A stretch of DNA of 64,000 nucleotides from Dryomyza anilis. Its lineage: Eukaryota; Arthropoda; Insecta; Diptera; Dryomyzidae. The stretch's first letter is position 1. Each line of letters starts with the position of its first letter. The notes beneath the pieces are model-generated. The model was not told the DNA's origin, did no database searches, and worked only from the letters and a program-made list of their open reading frames with translations. The stretch lies in NCBI GenBank assembly GCA_951804985.1, contig OX638133.1, positions 50,695,170 to 50,759,169 on the forward strand, read 5' to 3'. This document shows positions 11,911-23,181 of the stretch, piece by piece. Position numbers and translations under genes: made by a program.

Positions 11911-12072
11911 AACACTTGTTTCAAATTTTATAAAAAAATAAAAAATATAAAAAAACTAATTTGTAAACACTTTCAAAAAAATTTTCAAAAATAAAATTAT
12001 TCTAATTTTGGTGTTCAGCATTTAACGAACATTGTTTTATTAAATTAAAGTCGTAAACCATTACATTAAACT
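11890..12072 (+). repeat. 3' LTR of CsRn1-type element
   Basis: 183 bp, near-identical to the left LTR. The last 21 coding bases of pol lie within it. Confidence 0.9.
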
Positions 12073-12271
12073 ATTGTTACTTTATTATTATTACTCTATT
12101 ACTAAAAAACTTAAATATAATTTTAAAAAATATTATATTTAAAAAAAAAATCTTTATACTAAAAAATATAATATTACAATAACTAATTAACTAGTATGCT
12201 GAAGCGATCCCTAATGGCATGTTTTTAAAGTTTTCGCAATTCATCTTCGTTTCGAAAAATAGTTCCAAATC
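12073..12271. other. AT-rich flank
   Basis: A continuation of the homopolymer-like AT-rich DNA that also precedes the CsRn1-type element at 7230-7817. No gene seen. Confidence 0.4.
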
Positions 12272-12846
12272 TGCCATTAATTAAAATAAAATGTTCAATA
12301 CATATTACAACTACAGCCGCGTCCATACAATATTATAAATTTAATTTTGATAAAGAGTAGCTGCAGGGTGTCGCAAATTTTATTTTTGTTCATGGCAAAT
12401 TTTCAAAAATTTCAGTTCAGTTGCTCAGAAGAATTCATTGACGACGGATGTATATTTGATTTTTTTTAACCCATTAAAGCCTACCAATAAGATACACACC
12501 AAGAGATTACGCAGTGCAATTTTTTCCATCAAGTTTTCCCATAATACGTACAACAGATGCTAAGAATTTTGTTCGATTTTGCATCTAGCACCAAAATATG
12601 TATGAAATTGGATATCTCTACGTGCAATTCCCTCCATTTTAAATATTTCATAAATCGATAAATATCCACTAAATATTTCATAAACAAATTTTAAAAAATA
12701 TTCCGAAAAATTTCAGTAAGATAAAGTTTAAAACATTTTTTTGGAATTTTAACAGCAAACACATTGCGAACTAATATTAAAATGTTTTTAAAGAGAGTTT
12801 AGAGAATTGTGATAAATTACTCTCTCGACACACTTTTTTGGTAACA
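12272..12846 (-). repeat. Dispersed repeat R, copy 2, inverted
   Basis: Inverted relative to 4605-5109 and about 70 bp longer because of internal indels. The end GGTAACA abuts the 5'-truncated LOA-like LINE exactly. With copy 1 it brackets 7.2 kb. Confidence 0.6.
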
Positions 12847-14300
12847 CTTGGAAACCAAACATTCAAGAAAGAATCAAAAAGGCCACGGTAGCCTTATATA
12901 CCTGCAAGAAAGCTGTAGGACGAATATGGGGCCTTACCCCACAAATTATACATTGGCTATATGTCACGGTAGTACGACCCATACTATTGTATGGAGTCCT
13001 AGTCTGGTGGACAGCAATGGAAAAGACATCATATCTCACCAATCTCAGCAGAGTACAAAGAAATGCCTCATTATGCATCAGTGGCGCGCTTAGAACAACG
13101 GCCTCTGACGCACTAAATATGCTTCTACATCTCAATCCAATAGACATCATAGGAAAACAAATGGCAGCATACACAGCAATTCTCCTCACTGATACAAATC
13201 AGTGGCGAAACACGCATAGGGGACACACCACAATTATAAATCTACTGTCACGTATACCTAAAAAAACGGACTATATGTTGCCAACTCTCGCCTTCGACAG
13301 AGGTTTTAAGGCAACTATACCCTCTAGAGAAGACTGGAAATTAGGCACACTGACATCGAAAAACTCTATTCAATTCTATACTGATGGCTCTAAGCTGGAT
13401 GGTAAGGTAGGATGTGGGGTTTTCTGTGAACAACTAAATATAGGGATAGCCTTCCGTCTGCCGGACCACTGCAGCGTATTTCAAGCAGAAGTCATGGCTA
13501 TAAAAGAGGTTCTGACCTGGTTAAGATGGAATGGAGTATCCGTAAATGATATTAGTATTTTCATCGACAGTCAAGCCGCTATCAAATCCGTAATATCCGA
13601 GTCCCTAACGTCAAAAGTTGCCCACGACTGCCGCTCATCTCTGATGGAGATGGCCAACCAGTTCAACATACACCTATACTGGGTGCCAGGGCACAGGGAC
13701 ATCGTAGGAAATGAGAAGGCCGACGAACTAGCCAGAAAGGGAACCACACTTAACATCCAGCCAGAGACGAACAATCTGGACATTCCCCTATCAACTTGCA
13801 AACTCATTCTGGAGCAAGACATGATAGCGAAAACAAATAATAGATGGGCAGGTGGTATAACGTGTACCACTACCAAACAGATCTGGCCTAAATTAGACTC
13901 GAGGAGATCAAAACAACTCCTAATGATAAATAGGAAAGACATTAGTACAATGGTTGGGGTCATCACCGGCCACTGTATAATAGGCAGACATGCAGCTAGA
14001 TTGGGGGTAACAGCTCCTGACTTTTGCAGAAGCTGTGTAGACGAGGAAGCAGAGGAAACCACTCTACACCTCCTCTGTACATGCCCAGCCCTTTCACAAA
14101 ATAGAAACAAATATTTCGGCTACCACCTCCTAGGAAACCTGAACGATATTTCCAACATCGACATAAAACACATACTTAGCATTGTCAAAAGCGCAAATTG
14201 GTTTAGCTACGAGTAATAGGAAATAGATTCCGGGTATCACAATGGACCTCTTCTGGTCTAAGTGTGCTTTTTAGCAGCCATTACAACCTAACCTAACCTA
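12847..14300 (+). pseudogene. LOA-like LINE 3' end: RNase H and zinc finger
   Basis: The 3' third of a LINE ORF2, truncated at its 5' side within the RT C-terminal region (about 455 codons open from 12849). The thumb/linker region (RPILLYGVLVWW, RVQRNASLCISGALR) is followed by an RNase H domain with all four acidic positions: FYTDGSK, FQAEVMAI, FIDSQAAI and the GNEKADELA block after WVPGHRD. A C-terminal Cys-His cluster reads CRSCVDEEAEETTLHLLCTC. RNase H fused to a LINE RT occurs in the I, LOA and R1 groups; LOA is favoured by similarity to the better preserved copy at 26.3 kb. The frame stops at TAA 14214, and the element ends in ACCTAACCTAACCTA. It is inserted in gag of element A at ATGCAGCGA. 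This frame has no internal stop. Confidence 0.88.
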
Positions 14301-14691
14301 TGCAGCGAAGTCCAAGGTCACAAGAGGATGAATATAATTATATGGAAAAACTAAATTAAGAAACACACAGTCAAGCGTAAAATCGGAAAATAAATTGCAA
14401 CAAATAAATAATGAAAGTAACTATGAAAGGAGTGTACCAACATGTTCATTTTGTAGTAAATTGGGGCATACTAGGGACGATTGTATTATTAGGAAAAATA
14501 TGCCTGTCTGCTACGAATGTGGAACTTATGGGCACAAATCTAATTGGAGATGTGCTAATAATAATATGGGCAATATACCTTTTGTTAATAATGATAATAA
14601 GATGGATAACATGGAAAATAATACAAGTAATATAGAATACTCATGGAGGGATATACAAGGGGATAAAATAGATAATTGCCACGCGAAATGA
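14301..14691 (+). pseudogene. gag: gag of element A, nucleocapsid end
   Basis: The RNA-binding C-terminal end of Gag. The first readable codons match the equivalent part of element C (around 47730), where ATGCAGCGAG is intact. From 14395 the frame shows two Cys-His knuckles, CSFCSKLGHTRDDC and CYECGTYGHKSNWRC, then an Asn-rich tail and a degraded third knuckle ending in NCHAK. The capsid half is absent, removed or displaced by the LINE and the DNA upstream. It is related to the knuckles of element B at 18500 and C at 47880, and diverged from both. Confidence 0.85.
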
Positions 14692-14838
14692 AAATTTGAA
14701 CAAGCATGAAATAATAGTTATAATCAGGGGAACTAACGGGGGCTCAGTTTAGGTCAAAAAACTGGAGACTCCAGAATAATAATAGTGATATAGGGCCGAA
14801 AGAGTTAGGAATTGTAGATCAGACGTCGGGGGGAGACT

Positions 14839-15324
14839 GTGGTCAAATTTACTACTCCATTACATTTCCATAGAACAGAGGAGACCAATGAATTAAAATA
14901 TGAATTAAAGGAAGAAGAAGGTGATCGCATAATATGTAGTGGGCATGGAGATATCTTGGATTTATCAAATGTAAGTGACGTTTTCATTGAAGTATCTTGC
15001 GAGGCAGCTAAAAATGGAAGACTTAATTTATTAGTAGACTCAGGAGCTGATGCCAGTATAGTAAAAGAAAATGCAATGACAAGTTTACCAGACTTTAAAG
15101 AAAATATACAAAAGGATTTAAAGGGAGCTTTTGGTGGATGTTTTAGAACATTATGTTCCACCAAAGTCCAACATAGGAACCTAGGTCGCTTAAGTTTAGT
15201 GCTACACGTAGTGTCACTTAAACAAGGCGTACCAGCCGATGGTATAATCGGACGTGGCAATTTATGGAATCGATCTGTAATAAATTCGATAGACAAAACT
15301 ATAACATTAAAAACCATATTATAA
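14839..15324 (+). pseudogene. Protease region of element A pol
   Basis: Aspartic protease that would mature Gag and Pol. The frame contains LLVDSGADASIV, the catalytic DSGA triad, and IIGRGNLWNRS, corresponding to the flap/C-terminal block. Residues VSDVFIEVSCEAAKNGR just before are shared with elements B and C. A second frame (15264-15551) continues with the linker to RT, so one or more frameshifts separate protease from RT. Confidence 0.85.
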
Positions 15325-15642
15325 AAATACCAATGAAATCGCAGACAGAAATACAAACCATTTTTTACAATCAACAAATTAAAAATCAAGCAAGAACCGC
15401 AAAGATAGTAACATTTCGTTTAAAAACAAAAATTCAAATAATATTGATACATAAACAAGAAATATTTCCAGGAGTATATTTGGGCGAAAGCATATCGAAT
15501 GTTAGCAAAACTAGAGTTTATGTTTCAGTTTTAAATGCTACGGAAAAATAAATTTTAATAGACAGTACTTTTAAACCAAAATTTTCGAATTTTAATCAGT
15601 ATAAAGAATCGGATAGCAATAATTCTACAATAAATATATTTA

Positions 15643-16149
15643 TTGTATTTGTTATATTTATTGTATTTATGCTATAGTATAAATTCAGTAAATATTAGAA
15701 ACAGAATTAACAAATTATTAGAGGAAATGAAAATTGATGAAACTTTAAATAAAGACGAATATACATCTTTACAAAATCTGTGCATTTCGTATCATGATGT
15801 TTTTCAATTAGACGGCGATGAATTAACTTACTCGCCAGCGCTTAAACATGAAATAACAACACAGTGGAACCAGCCACCGATAAACCAAAAGCAATACAAA
15901 TTGCCACACACTGACAGATATGAAATCAACAGACAGGTTAATAAAAAGTTGGATGACGGCATTATATCGCCAAGTATATCTCCCTGGAATTCACCGATGT
16001 TGCTGGTTCATAAAAAGAGCGGCAAGGACGGTAACAAAAAGTGGAGGCTAGTAATAGATTTCCGTAAATTGAACAACGTGACAATCCGATTCATCGAAGA
16101 GACGAAGTAATTCGGTCACAGTCGCTATTTTTCAACTTCAGGCAAGTGG
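15643..16149 (+). pseudogene. RT N-terminal part of element A, cut by element B
   Basis: Contains the linker to RT (PPINQKQYKLPH), the priming-region block DDGIISPSISPWNSPMLLVH, and WRLVIDFRKLNN. A stop follows at 16108, and a shorter in-phase trace FGHSRYFST lies downstream. The domain is then interrupted at GCAAGTGG by the left LTR of element B. The matching second half (SGYHQV block) starts at 31190, so the two parts once formed a single RT. Element B at 20640-20890 shows the uninterrupted equivalent. Confidence 0.88.
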
Positions 16150-16571
16150 TGTTGTAAGTCAACATAGTGTGTTTTGTTAAGTCACTATACGTTGATATTA
16201 CAAACGTATCGTAACATACTTACGCGATGACTACTTCATGCAGTTATCGTTACGTTGCAGTAAAGTGCAACGTATGACATATGTGTCATAGTCAAGCAAG
16301 CCAATGAACTAGCAACAGTATGAGCGAAGCTGGGTCAAACCAGCAGCAACATGATTGTCTAAGGGCTTTTTCCCTTACGGAAGCAAATAGTGAGTGGAAT
16401 TTGGGCACGGCATTCTGCCGGAACATGTAGATTTGAAACATGCCTTCTTACAATAGTTAAGTTAAATTTTAAGTGAGTTGTGAAATAGAGTTTAGAGGTG
16501 TAAGAAGCCAAAAATATTGAGCTGAAAAGTGTTGATGGAGTAAGTATAATTCAACGTTGGAGATACTAACA
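16150..16571 (+). repeat. 5' LTR of element B
   Basis: 422 bp. It lacks a segment of about 70 bp that the right LTR has just upstream of GGAGTAAGTATAATTC. It shares its first two thirds with the LTR of element A at 38403. Confidence 0.9.
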
Positions 16572-16574
16572 TTT

Positions 16575-16587
16575 TGGCGCAGCCGGT
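16575..16587 (+). promoter_or_regulatory. Primer-binding site of element B
   Basis: TGGCGCAGCCGGT three bases after the LTR, identical to the sites at 2083 and 46369; tRNA-Ser-like. Confidence 0.75.
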
Positions 16588-17229
16588 TACCAAGAACCAG
16601 AAAGAAGAAAAGAAAGAATGAAGAAACATTTTTTTTTTGTTTGAGAAAAGGAAGTTACAAAGGAATTTTAAGTGAGTATTTCTGAAAATTATAGAAGTTG
16701 TAGTAGAAATAGACCGAATTTAGAAAATTTTTTTTTTATCACTCAAAATAATATTCATTTGTCATAATTCATTTTTATTGAATAAATTTAAATTTAAATA
16801 AAATTTGAAATACTCGGAACATTCATAATAATATTTTAATGGTAAATTTAAATAAAAATAAACTTTACATTCAGTTAAAAATAAAGTAAAATTTATAATA
16901 GTTAGAACATTCAAAAATAAACACTTTAATTGAAAATTATTTTTTTTTTACATTCAAATAAAAATAAAATTTAAAATATGAAGAACATTCAATTAAAAAT
17001 AAAGTAAAATTTAAAATAATTAGAACATTTAAAATAACATTGTAAATTTTTAGAATATTTTTAATATTTCTCTAACTAACATGGTCAAATTCATTTAATA
17101 TTTAACATTTTAATGAACGAATTTGGAATTATAGAATTAAGAATATTTTTGTTTTAACATTGGGAAGCCAGGTGAACTGAGGAGAGTTCTAGGGGTTAAA
17201 TAATATATATATATTTTTTTGAACATTTT
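16588..17229 (+). other. Leader of element B
   Basis: AT-rich, with a repeated theme of about 60-100 bp (ACATTCAATTAAAAATAAAGTAAAATTTA-like blocks near 16860 and 16985). No gene. Likely the untranslated leader before gag. Confidence 0.55.
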
Positions 17230-18498
17230 ATGGCGGAATTGGAACAGTTACAGTTAGCTTATAGGAATATATTAGGGCAATTGGACAGGTTTACGGAGAA
17301 ATTGTGGGCTCAAATCAGCCTCGAAGTAAATAACAAAGAACATTTACAATTAATAAAAATTAAAGTAAATAGTACAAAGGTCTTTTCCGAAGTAGAAGGA
17401 GTAGATGTCGTGTTCGAAGAACTAATATATTTCTTGGAACACAAGAGTGAAAATAAAATAAAGGAGATAGAAAACTGGAAAGGCGAGTTTGCAGCGTTAA
17501 CGAAAAAAATAAACGATAAATTAGCAGAAAAACAGGAGTTGTTAGATCACGCTTGCGGTTTAGAGTCGGAAAACGAGAAATTAAGAGCTTTGTTAAAAGA
17601 AAAAGATATTTCTGATGAATCAGTAGCTAGAGTACTGCATCAAGATTAGAATTTGAATCAGTCGAAGGGGCAAATAACAAAGTAAGAGAATTAGACTCAA
17701 AGATCAGATTTTTAGAGGCGGAGGTAAAATTAGCACAAGAAACTTCGTTATACCATAAAGAAGCTTTAAGAATAGAAGAAAATTTAGAAAACATAACTAC
17801 AGATAGAACAATAATTGAAATGCCTGCAGACGATATTTCGAAATGCGTACGAAATCTGGTCCCGGTGTTCAAGGGTGAAGATTCACCGTACCTAAAAACG
17901 GAGCTTCTTAGATTTAATATAAGTGAAGAAAATCAAGAAGAATTCATGATATGCGTTAAACTGCGTCTTGATGGAGATGCATATGAATTAGTGAGGACTA
18001 AGAAAATCGATGATTTAGAATCATTATTTGAATTGCTTTAAAACACATATTTAAAGGTAGCTACATTAGATTCCGTACAATACAACATATGACAAGCATA
18101 TCAAGGTGAAGGGGAAAGTTTGAGGGAATTTGCAAGGCGATTAGAAGTATTACAGTCAAACGCAAACGACATAGCCGATACAATGTACAAAAAGAATAAC
18201 CTGCCAACGGACGTTTTTAACACAGAGCTAGTAAATTCAGTGCTCACAGCATTTAAAGTAGGAGTAAGTGACCCGACTGTAAAGATACTACTGTTGAGTA
18301 GCAGGGCGGATAATTTAAATGATTTATTGGATGAAGAGTTAAGGGCAGAGGCTACAATACAGAGGGGGCCAAAACTGCCGGAGGAACCGAATGGAACTTC
18401 GTTAAGTAAAAATAATCAAGAAAATGATATTAGAATTTTAAGACAAGATAGGGGTAAAAATCCAAAAAAAATAGGAATAATGGGTATACAGGGGGTGC
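17230..18498 (+). pseudogene. gag: gag of element B, matrix and capsid part, broken
   Basis: The frame opens with MAELEQLQLAYRNILGQLDR and forms a Glu/Lys-rich, coiled-coil-like N-terminal region to 17649. The protein continues in another frame from about 17632, giving a frameshift. The capsid part follows from 17820: ISKCVRNLVPVFKGEDSP, CVKLRLDGDAYELVR, then stop TAA at 18039 and a TGA shortly after. From 18120 it resumes with LREFARRLEVLQ and AFKVGVSDPTVKILLLSS. Element C has the same order (LRLNGDAYDLVRSR near 47345). It would form the virus-like core. At least one frameshift and two stops make it non-functional. Confidence 0.85.
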
Positions 18499-18499
18499 C

Positions 18500-19130
18500 A
18501 TGAAAAAAGGGCCAGTCTGTTCTTTTTGCACTAGACCAGGACACACAAGGGATGACTGTTATATCCGCAAAAATGCACCATTTTGCAGAAAATGCGAGAA
18601 GTACGGACATGAATCGAGTTGGCGATGCGGATTAAATAGATTGGAAGGGTGCCAGGAGCAACAACAAAATCAGCAATATAAAGGACTTCTAAATAACGGT
18701 TACCAACAGCCGCAACAACAAAATCAGCAAGACAAAGGACTTCTAAATAACGGTTACCAACAGCCGCAAAATCATAAACAACAATACCAAGGCTTTCCGA
18801 ACAACGAATATCAAAGTCAACAGAAACTAAATCAGGGGGTAGTGGAGGTTTTCCCAATCATGGAAATAACAGTAATAATTATAATAAGAATACTAATAAT
18901 AATAATAATACTAATTATGGTAATGAAAATAATGGAAATAATAATCCTTTTAGAAATAACCACAGTAATAACGATAAGCCTAATAGGCCTTACAGAAGTA
19001 ATAAAGCATGTTATGGGTGCGGTCTAGTTGGCCATATGATAGCGGATTGCCACGCTAAGAAAAATTTTGGGCCAAACGGTAGTAACAATCACAATAAGGG
19101 AAACTACCAGGGGCCCAGTCAAGGCCAGTA
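18500..19130 (+). pseudogene. gag of element B, nucleocapsid with Gln-rich repeats
   Basis: After a frameshift near 18490 the nucleocapsid shows CSFCTRPGHTRDDC and CRKCEKYGHESSWRC, two CCHC knuckles, then Gln/Asn-rich copies of LLNNGYQQPQ, and AT-rich AAT triplet runs coding poly-Asn in one frame and poly-Ile in another. A third knuckle, CYGCGLVGHMIADCHAK, lies in the frame at about 19010-19060. Knuckles bind the genomic RNA. The Gln-rich repeat of about 63 bp (near 18680-18770) is absent from A and C. Confidence 0.8.
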
Positions 19131-19163
19131 AGCAGGGGTCCCGTTAACATTAGTAAAGTTAGG

Positions 19164-19511
19164 TCAAAGGTAGAAATAGTGGATCATACGCAAAGGGAGC
19201 CTGTGATCACATTTGCTACCAAAGTTGCGAATAACGGCCAAAAAACCGTGAGCGAACATATTGTTCATCAAACGTCGGGAGTGACCGTTGATACATATGT
19301 TGAGCCACCGTGTTTGGTCGGTAAGGTGAAGGGAGAAAAAATGGACGAACATATTGTTCATCAAACGTCGGGACTGACAGTTGATACATATGTTGAGCCA
19401 CCTTGTTTTGTTTGTAATACAGTAGCCGGTATAATAATTCATTTCATACATTTTATAAGTATTTTGTCGATTACATTAGGGAACAAAATAAAAAAAACTA
19501 GCAGGGTATGA
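19164..19511 (+). pseudogene. Gag-protease linker with duplicated peptide
   Basis: A 110-codon frame holds two copies of EHIVHQTSG(V/L)TVDTYVEPPC, separated by a short basic spacer, followed by a hydrophobic stretch (GIIIHFIHFISILSITLG). Element C has a single related copy (IVDQTSGKTVDTFHTGSS near 48550), also followed by a hydrophobic run, and element A has a trace of it. The role is unknown. The hydrophobic stretch looks able to insert in a membrane, which would be unusual for a Gag-Pol junction. Confidence 0.6.
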
Positions 19512-19559
19512 AAAATATAAGGGAACATTTGGAGAGGAAGTAGTAACAGGAGGGTATAG

Positions 19560-20110
19560 AGTAAACAACTTATTATCAAGAATATCAAAAAGTTTTGAGA
19601 ATTTCGTGATAGAGTATAGTAAGAAGATTAGATGTAATATGTGTGGGTTTAGTAAAAGAGGGAACCGTATAATATGCAGTAGGCAGGGTGATTGTTTCAA
19701 ACTACCTAATGTAAGTGATGTTTTTATCGAAGTACCTTGTGAGGCTGCTAAAAATGGAAAACTCATATTACTGGTAGATTCGGGAGCAGATGCTAGTATA
19801 GTTAAGGAGGGGACGATGACAAGATTTCCAGGTTTTGATAAAAATACTCAGAAGGACTTTAGTGGTGCCTTTGGGGGATGCGTAAGGACATTAGGGACAA
19901 TAAACATTCATCACAGTAGTATAGGGTGGTTCTCTTTAAAGATGCATGTAGTGGCAATTGAGCAATGAATACCCGCTGATGGTATAATAGGACGGGATAA
20001 TGGTCCATAATAAATGCTATAGATAAGAGTTTAATATTTTATGATAAAGATAAAAACAATACTATACAATTACCTATGAGGACACGGACAGATATGGAAA
20101 ATATTTTTTA
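19560..20110 (+). pseudogene. Protease region of element B
   Basis: Aspartic protease with LLVDSGADASIVKEG and a preceding VSDVFIEVPCEAAKNGK block. The frame 19606-19968 ends in a TGA, after which ADGIIGRDN continues the domain. The catalytic DSGA motif is intact. Confidence 0.85.
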
Positions 20111-20222
20111 AAATCAGGAATTAAAAATAGAACCTAGAACCGCAAAAATAGTATCATTACGTTTAAAAACAAAAATTCCGATCGTATAAATACATAAACA
20201 AGAAATTTGTCCAGGAGTATAT

Positions 20223-21609
20223 TTGGGCGAAAGCATATCGAATGTCAGCAAAAATAGAGTTTATGTCTCAGTTTTAAATGCTACAAAGAAAGAAATTATA
20301 ATAGACAGTACTTTTAAACCAAAATTTTCAAATTTTAATCAGTATAAAGAATCGGATACACATAATTCTACAATAATCAGCATAAATTCAGTAAACATTA
20401 CAAACAGAATTAACAAATTATTAGAGAAAATGAAAATTGATGAGACTTTAAATAAAGACGAAATTACATCTTTACAAAATCTGTGTATTTCATATCATGA
20501 AGTTTTTAATTTAGATGGCGATGAATTAACATACACGTCAGCGCTTAAACATGAAATAATTACACAGTGGAACCAACCGCCAATTAATCAGAAACAATAT
20601 AAGCTACCCCACATAGGGAAGAAATTAATAGACAGGTAGGAAAAATGTTAGATGACGACATTATATCGCCGAGTATCTCACCTTGGAATTCACCATTATT
20701 GCTGGAACCAAAAAAGAGCGGTAAGGAAGGTAGCAAGAAATGGAGATTAGTAATAGATTTTCGTAAACTAAATGAGTAACAGTTAAACAAGTATTTTCGA
20801 TTCCCCGGATAGACGAGATATTAGATCAGTTAGGTCATAGTAGATATTTTTCAACTTTAGACTTAGCAAGCGGTTATCATCAGGTTTTAGTAGAAGAAAG
20901 AGATAAAGAAAAAACGGCTTTAAGTACAGGACTGGGTCATTTCGAATTTAACAGAAATCCATTTGGCTTAACAGGTGCACCAGCTACCTTCCAAAGAATA
21001 ATGAACCACATATTAACAAGTTTACTGGGTATTGATTGCTTTGTTTATCTTGATGATATAGTGGTGTACGGAAAGAATTTAGCTGAACATGAGCTTAGGT
21101 TGAGTAGAGTATTGCAGAAATTAAGGGAACACAATCTAAAATTAAATACAGAAAAATGTCAGTTTTTGCGCCGCGAAGTTGTCTATTTAGGACATAAATG
21201 TTCGGAACTAGGTGCTCTGCCAGACCCCTCAAAGGTTGAATGCGTGAAAAATATTCCGGTACCAAGAAATAAAAAAGAAGTACAAGCGTTTTTGGGATTA
21301 ATTAATTATTACAGAAAATTTATAAATAATATGGCAAAATTATCATTACCAATTAATAAGTTACTTAGAAAGGAAGTTAAATTCACTTGGACCGACGATT
21401 GTCCAAATTCATTTATTAAACAAAAAGAATCAAAAATTTCACCACCCATTATCGCATATCCAGATTTTACAAACCCTTTTTTACTTACAACGGATGCAAG
21501 TAACGAAGCAATAGGTGCGGTACTGTCACAAGGCAAAGTAGGGAACGTTCACCAAGTACATAATACCGTTCACCAGTACATAATACCGACGATTACAACA
21601 AGTTATTAA
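20223..21609 (+). pseudogene. Reverse transcriptase of element B, RNase H truncated
   Basis: The RT reads through at least two frameshifts or stops: 20223-20639, then an interval with ISPSISPWNSPLLL and WRLVIDFRKLNE, then STLDLASGYHQV, then 21001-21609. Catalytic residues are in LDLASGYH and YLDDIVVYG, and the thumb/connection has FLGLINYYRKFINN. RNase H begins with LLTTDASNEAIGAVLSQGK but stops after about 20 residues, where the sequence jumps to a duplicated CAGTACATAATACCG and the integrase C-terminus. RNase H and the integrase core are therefore deleted. Compare element A, which keeps both at 31700-32700. Confidence 0.88.
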
Positions 21610-21977
21610 AATATCAAATTCAACGTACACACGAAATCGTGAGAGAGAATCAAGAAAAAGCAAAAGAAAAATCTAAACAAATCTATGATAGCACATTACA
21701 CCCAAAAATATTTAGCGCAGGTGATAAAATATTGTTAAAAAATCAGAACAGAAAGAATAAATTTTCACCCATTTGGGTAGGACAGTACGAAGTACTTTCG
21801 ATAGTAAGTCCTGTAACGACGATTATTTCTATCAAAGGAAAAGGAAAAAAGCGTATAATTTTGAAGCAAATATATAACAAACAGTTCGTAATTATTATAA
21901 CACATAATTTAGATCATGTTAAAAGCATAATATTGCAAATAAGGGTGAAGAGCAAAAAAAAAACAATGTACGCGTAA
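21610..21977 (+). pseudogene. Integrase C-terminal remnant of element B
   Basis: The frame contains RENQEKAKEKSKQIYD, VGDK-like AGDKILLKNQNRKNK and PIWVGQYEVLSI, the GPY/F-type C-terminal module of Ty3/gypsy integrases, here with GQY. This module contacts DNA or chromatin. The zinc-binding and catalytic parts are missing. The coding sequence ends at 21975. Confidence 0.8.
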
Positions 21978-23181
21978 ATAAGAGTTTTAGGGATTAAATA
22001 ATTTAAATATATAGGGATTTAATATTAATGAAATAAATTAGTGCGTAAGGAAATAGTTATGTATTAATTTCAAAAGGTAACAAAGTTTGAATAAAGAAAA
22101 TAGATAAGGGAGTAAGGTAATTTAACAAATTATATTAGATGAGTATGAAAATATCACAAGTTAATAGCAGTTAATGATATAAAAAATATATTAATAATAA
22201 TAAAATAAAACTAATTAACTAAAATAAAAGTTGAATTGTCACTACAATTAATATAGGTCAGTCAAAGGCATTGACCCATACCATAGGAACCACTGCTCGC
22301 TGTTAATGCACTACAAACGAAATGAGATACGTTAATTCATTAAATAAAATATGAAAAATAATAATAAATGGATAGATGGCACGAGACGACGTGGAGTAAA
22401 GGGAAGGTGCAAAAGTAGCAAGAATTGGTTTAAAAAAAAAATATATATATTAAAGAATAATTGCTTACCAAAGTTGTTGCGGAGTAGGGGGTAAAATATG
22501 ATTAATAAGTAAAACGAAAAATAATAATTAAAGATAATGAAACAAAATAGAATTATATGGGATTTAAAAAAAAGGAGTAAAAAAATGTTATGAAATCGTG
22601 AAATCAATGAAATATAATATAGGGATAAATAAACTAAAGTGAAATGTAAAATTAAATAAATAGAATGATATTATGAGGAAAATAATAAGATAAAAGCTCT
22701 TAATAGGAAGAAATAAAAATGATCTAAAGAAACAATGGCATAGGCAGATTGGATAGTTAAATACTATTATATATAAACTCTACAAAAGGTAAAAGCAAAT
22801 AAATCGCGGTCGACCAAAAAGAACAAAAAATATAATACATATATATATTTGCATAATTAAGTAAAATGAAACGCGTTGCTAAATGCAGAATTTGCAATTT
22901 TCTGTTGTTATTTTGCAATGTTTCTGTTTTTATTTATTTTTTAACAAGCAAGAAATACAAGCAAGAAATAAAAAAAAATAAGAACAAAAATCGACCATGA
23001 AAATTATATAAATTTTTATACCAAGCGATTGGTGTTAAAACAAAAGAAAAAGTAGAAATCGACGATGAAAATAACCAGTTTGTTTTCCAAATAATAACAA
23101 TGGATAGATGTAAATTATTTTTTTTATGTGGGTATTTAACTTCTTTTAATCTTGTTTTTCATATAATTTTTCACATCATTT
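21978..23181. other. Pol-env intergenic DNA of element B
   Basis: AT-rich and without a credible frame. The stretch around 22310-22440 (GAAATGAGATACGTTAAT, AATAATAATAAATGGATAG) matches element A at 32865 and 33625, where the mini-me element sits between the two blocks, so this is the empty version of that site. Confidence 0.5.

Larger units (their letters stand above)
7818..12072 (+). mobile_element. CsRn1-clade Ty3/gypsy element, nearly intact
   Basis: A complete LTR retrotransposon of 4.25 kb with two 183-bp LTRs, a primer-binding site, gag, pol and a polypurine tract. The flanks carry a matching ACTAT (7813-7817 and 12070-12074), consistent with a 4-5 bp target duplication; because ACT also follows the left LTR, the exact LTR end is uncertain by three bases. 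The gag CHCC zinc motif and a TGGTGACCC primer site place it with CsRn1/Kamikaze-type elements. The LTRs differ at only two positions seen by eye, so insertion was recent relative to the other elements here. Confidence 0.93.

Noticed and set aside
13571..14110. 179-codon minus-strand frame
   Set aside because: Shadow of the RNase H domain of the LOA-like LINE on the plus strand.
14285..14300. Telomeric CCTAA repeat array
   Set aside because: Only three units, exactly at a LINE 3' end, so a LINE tail.
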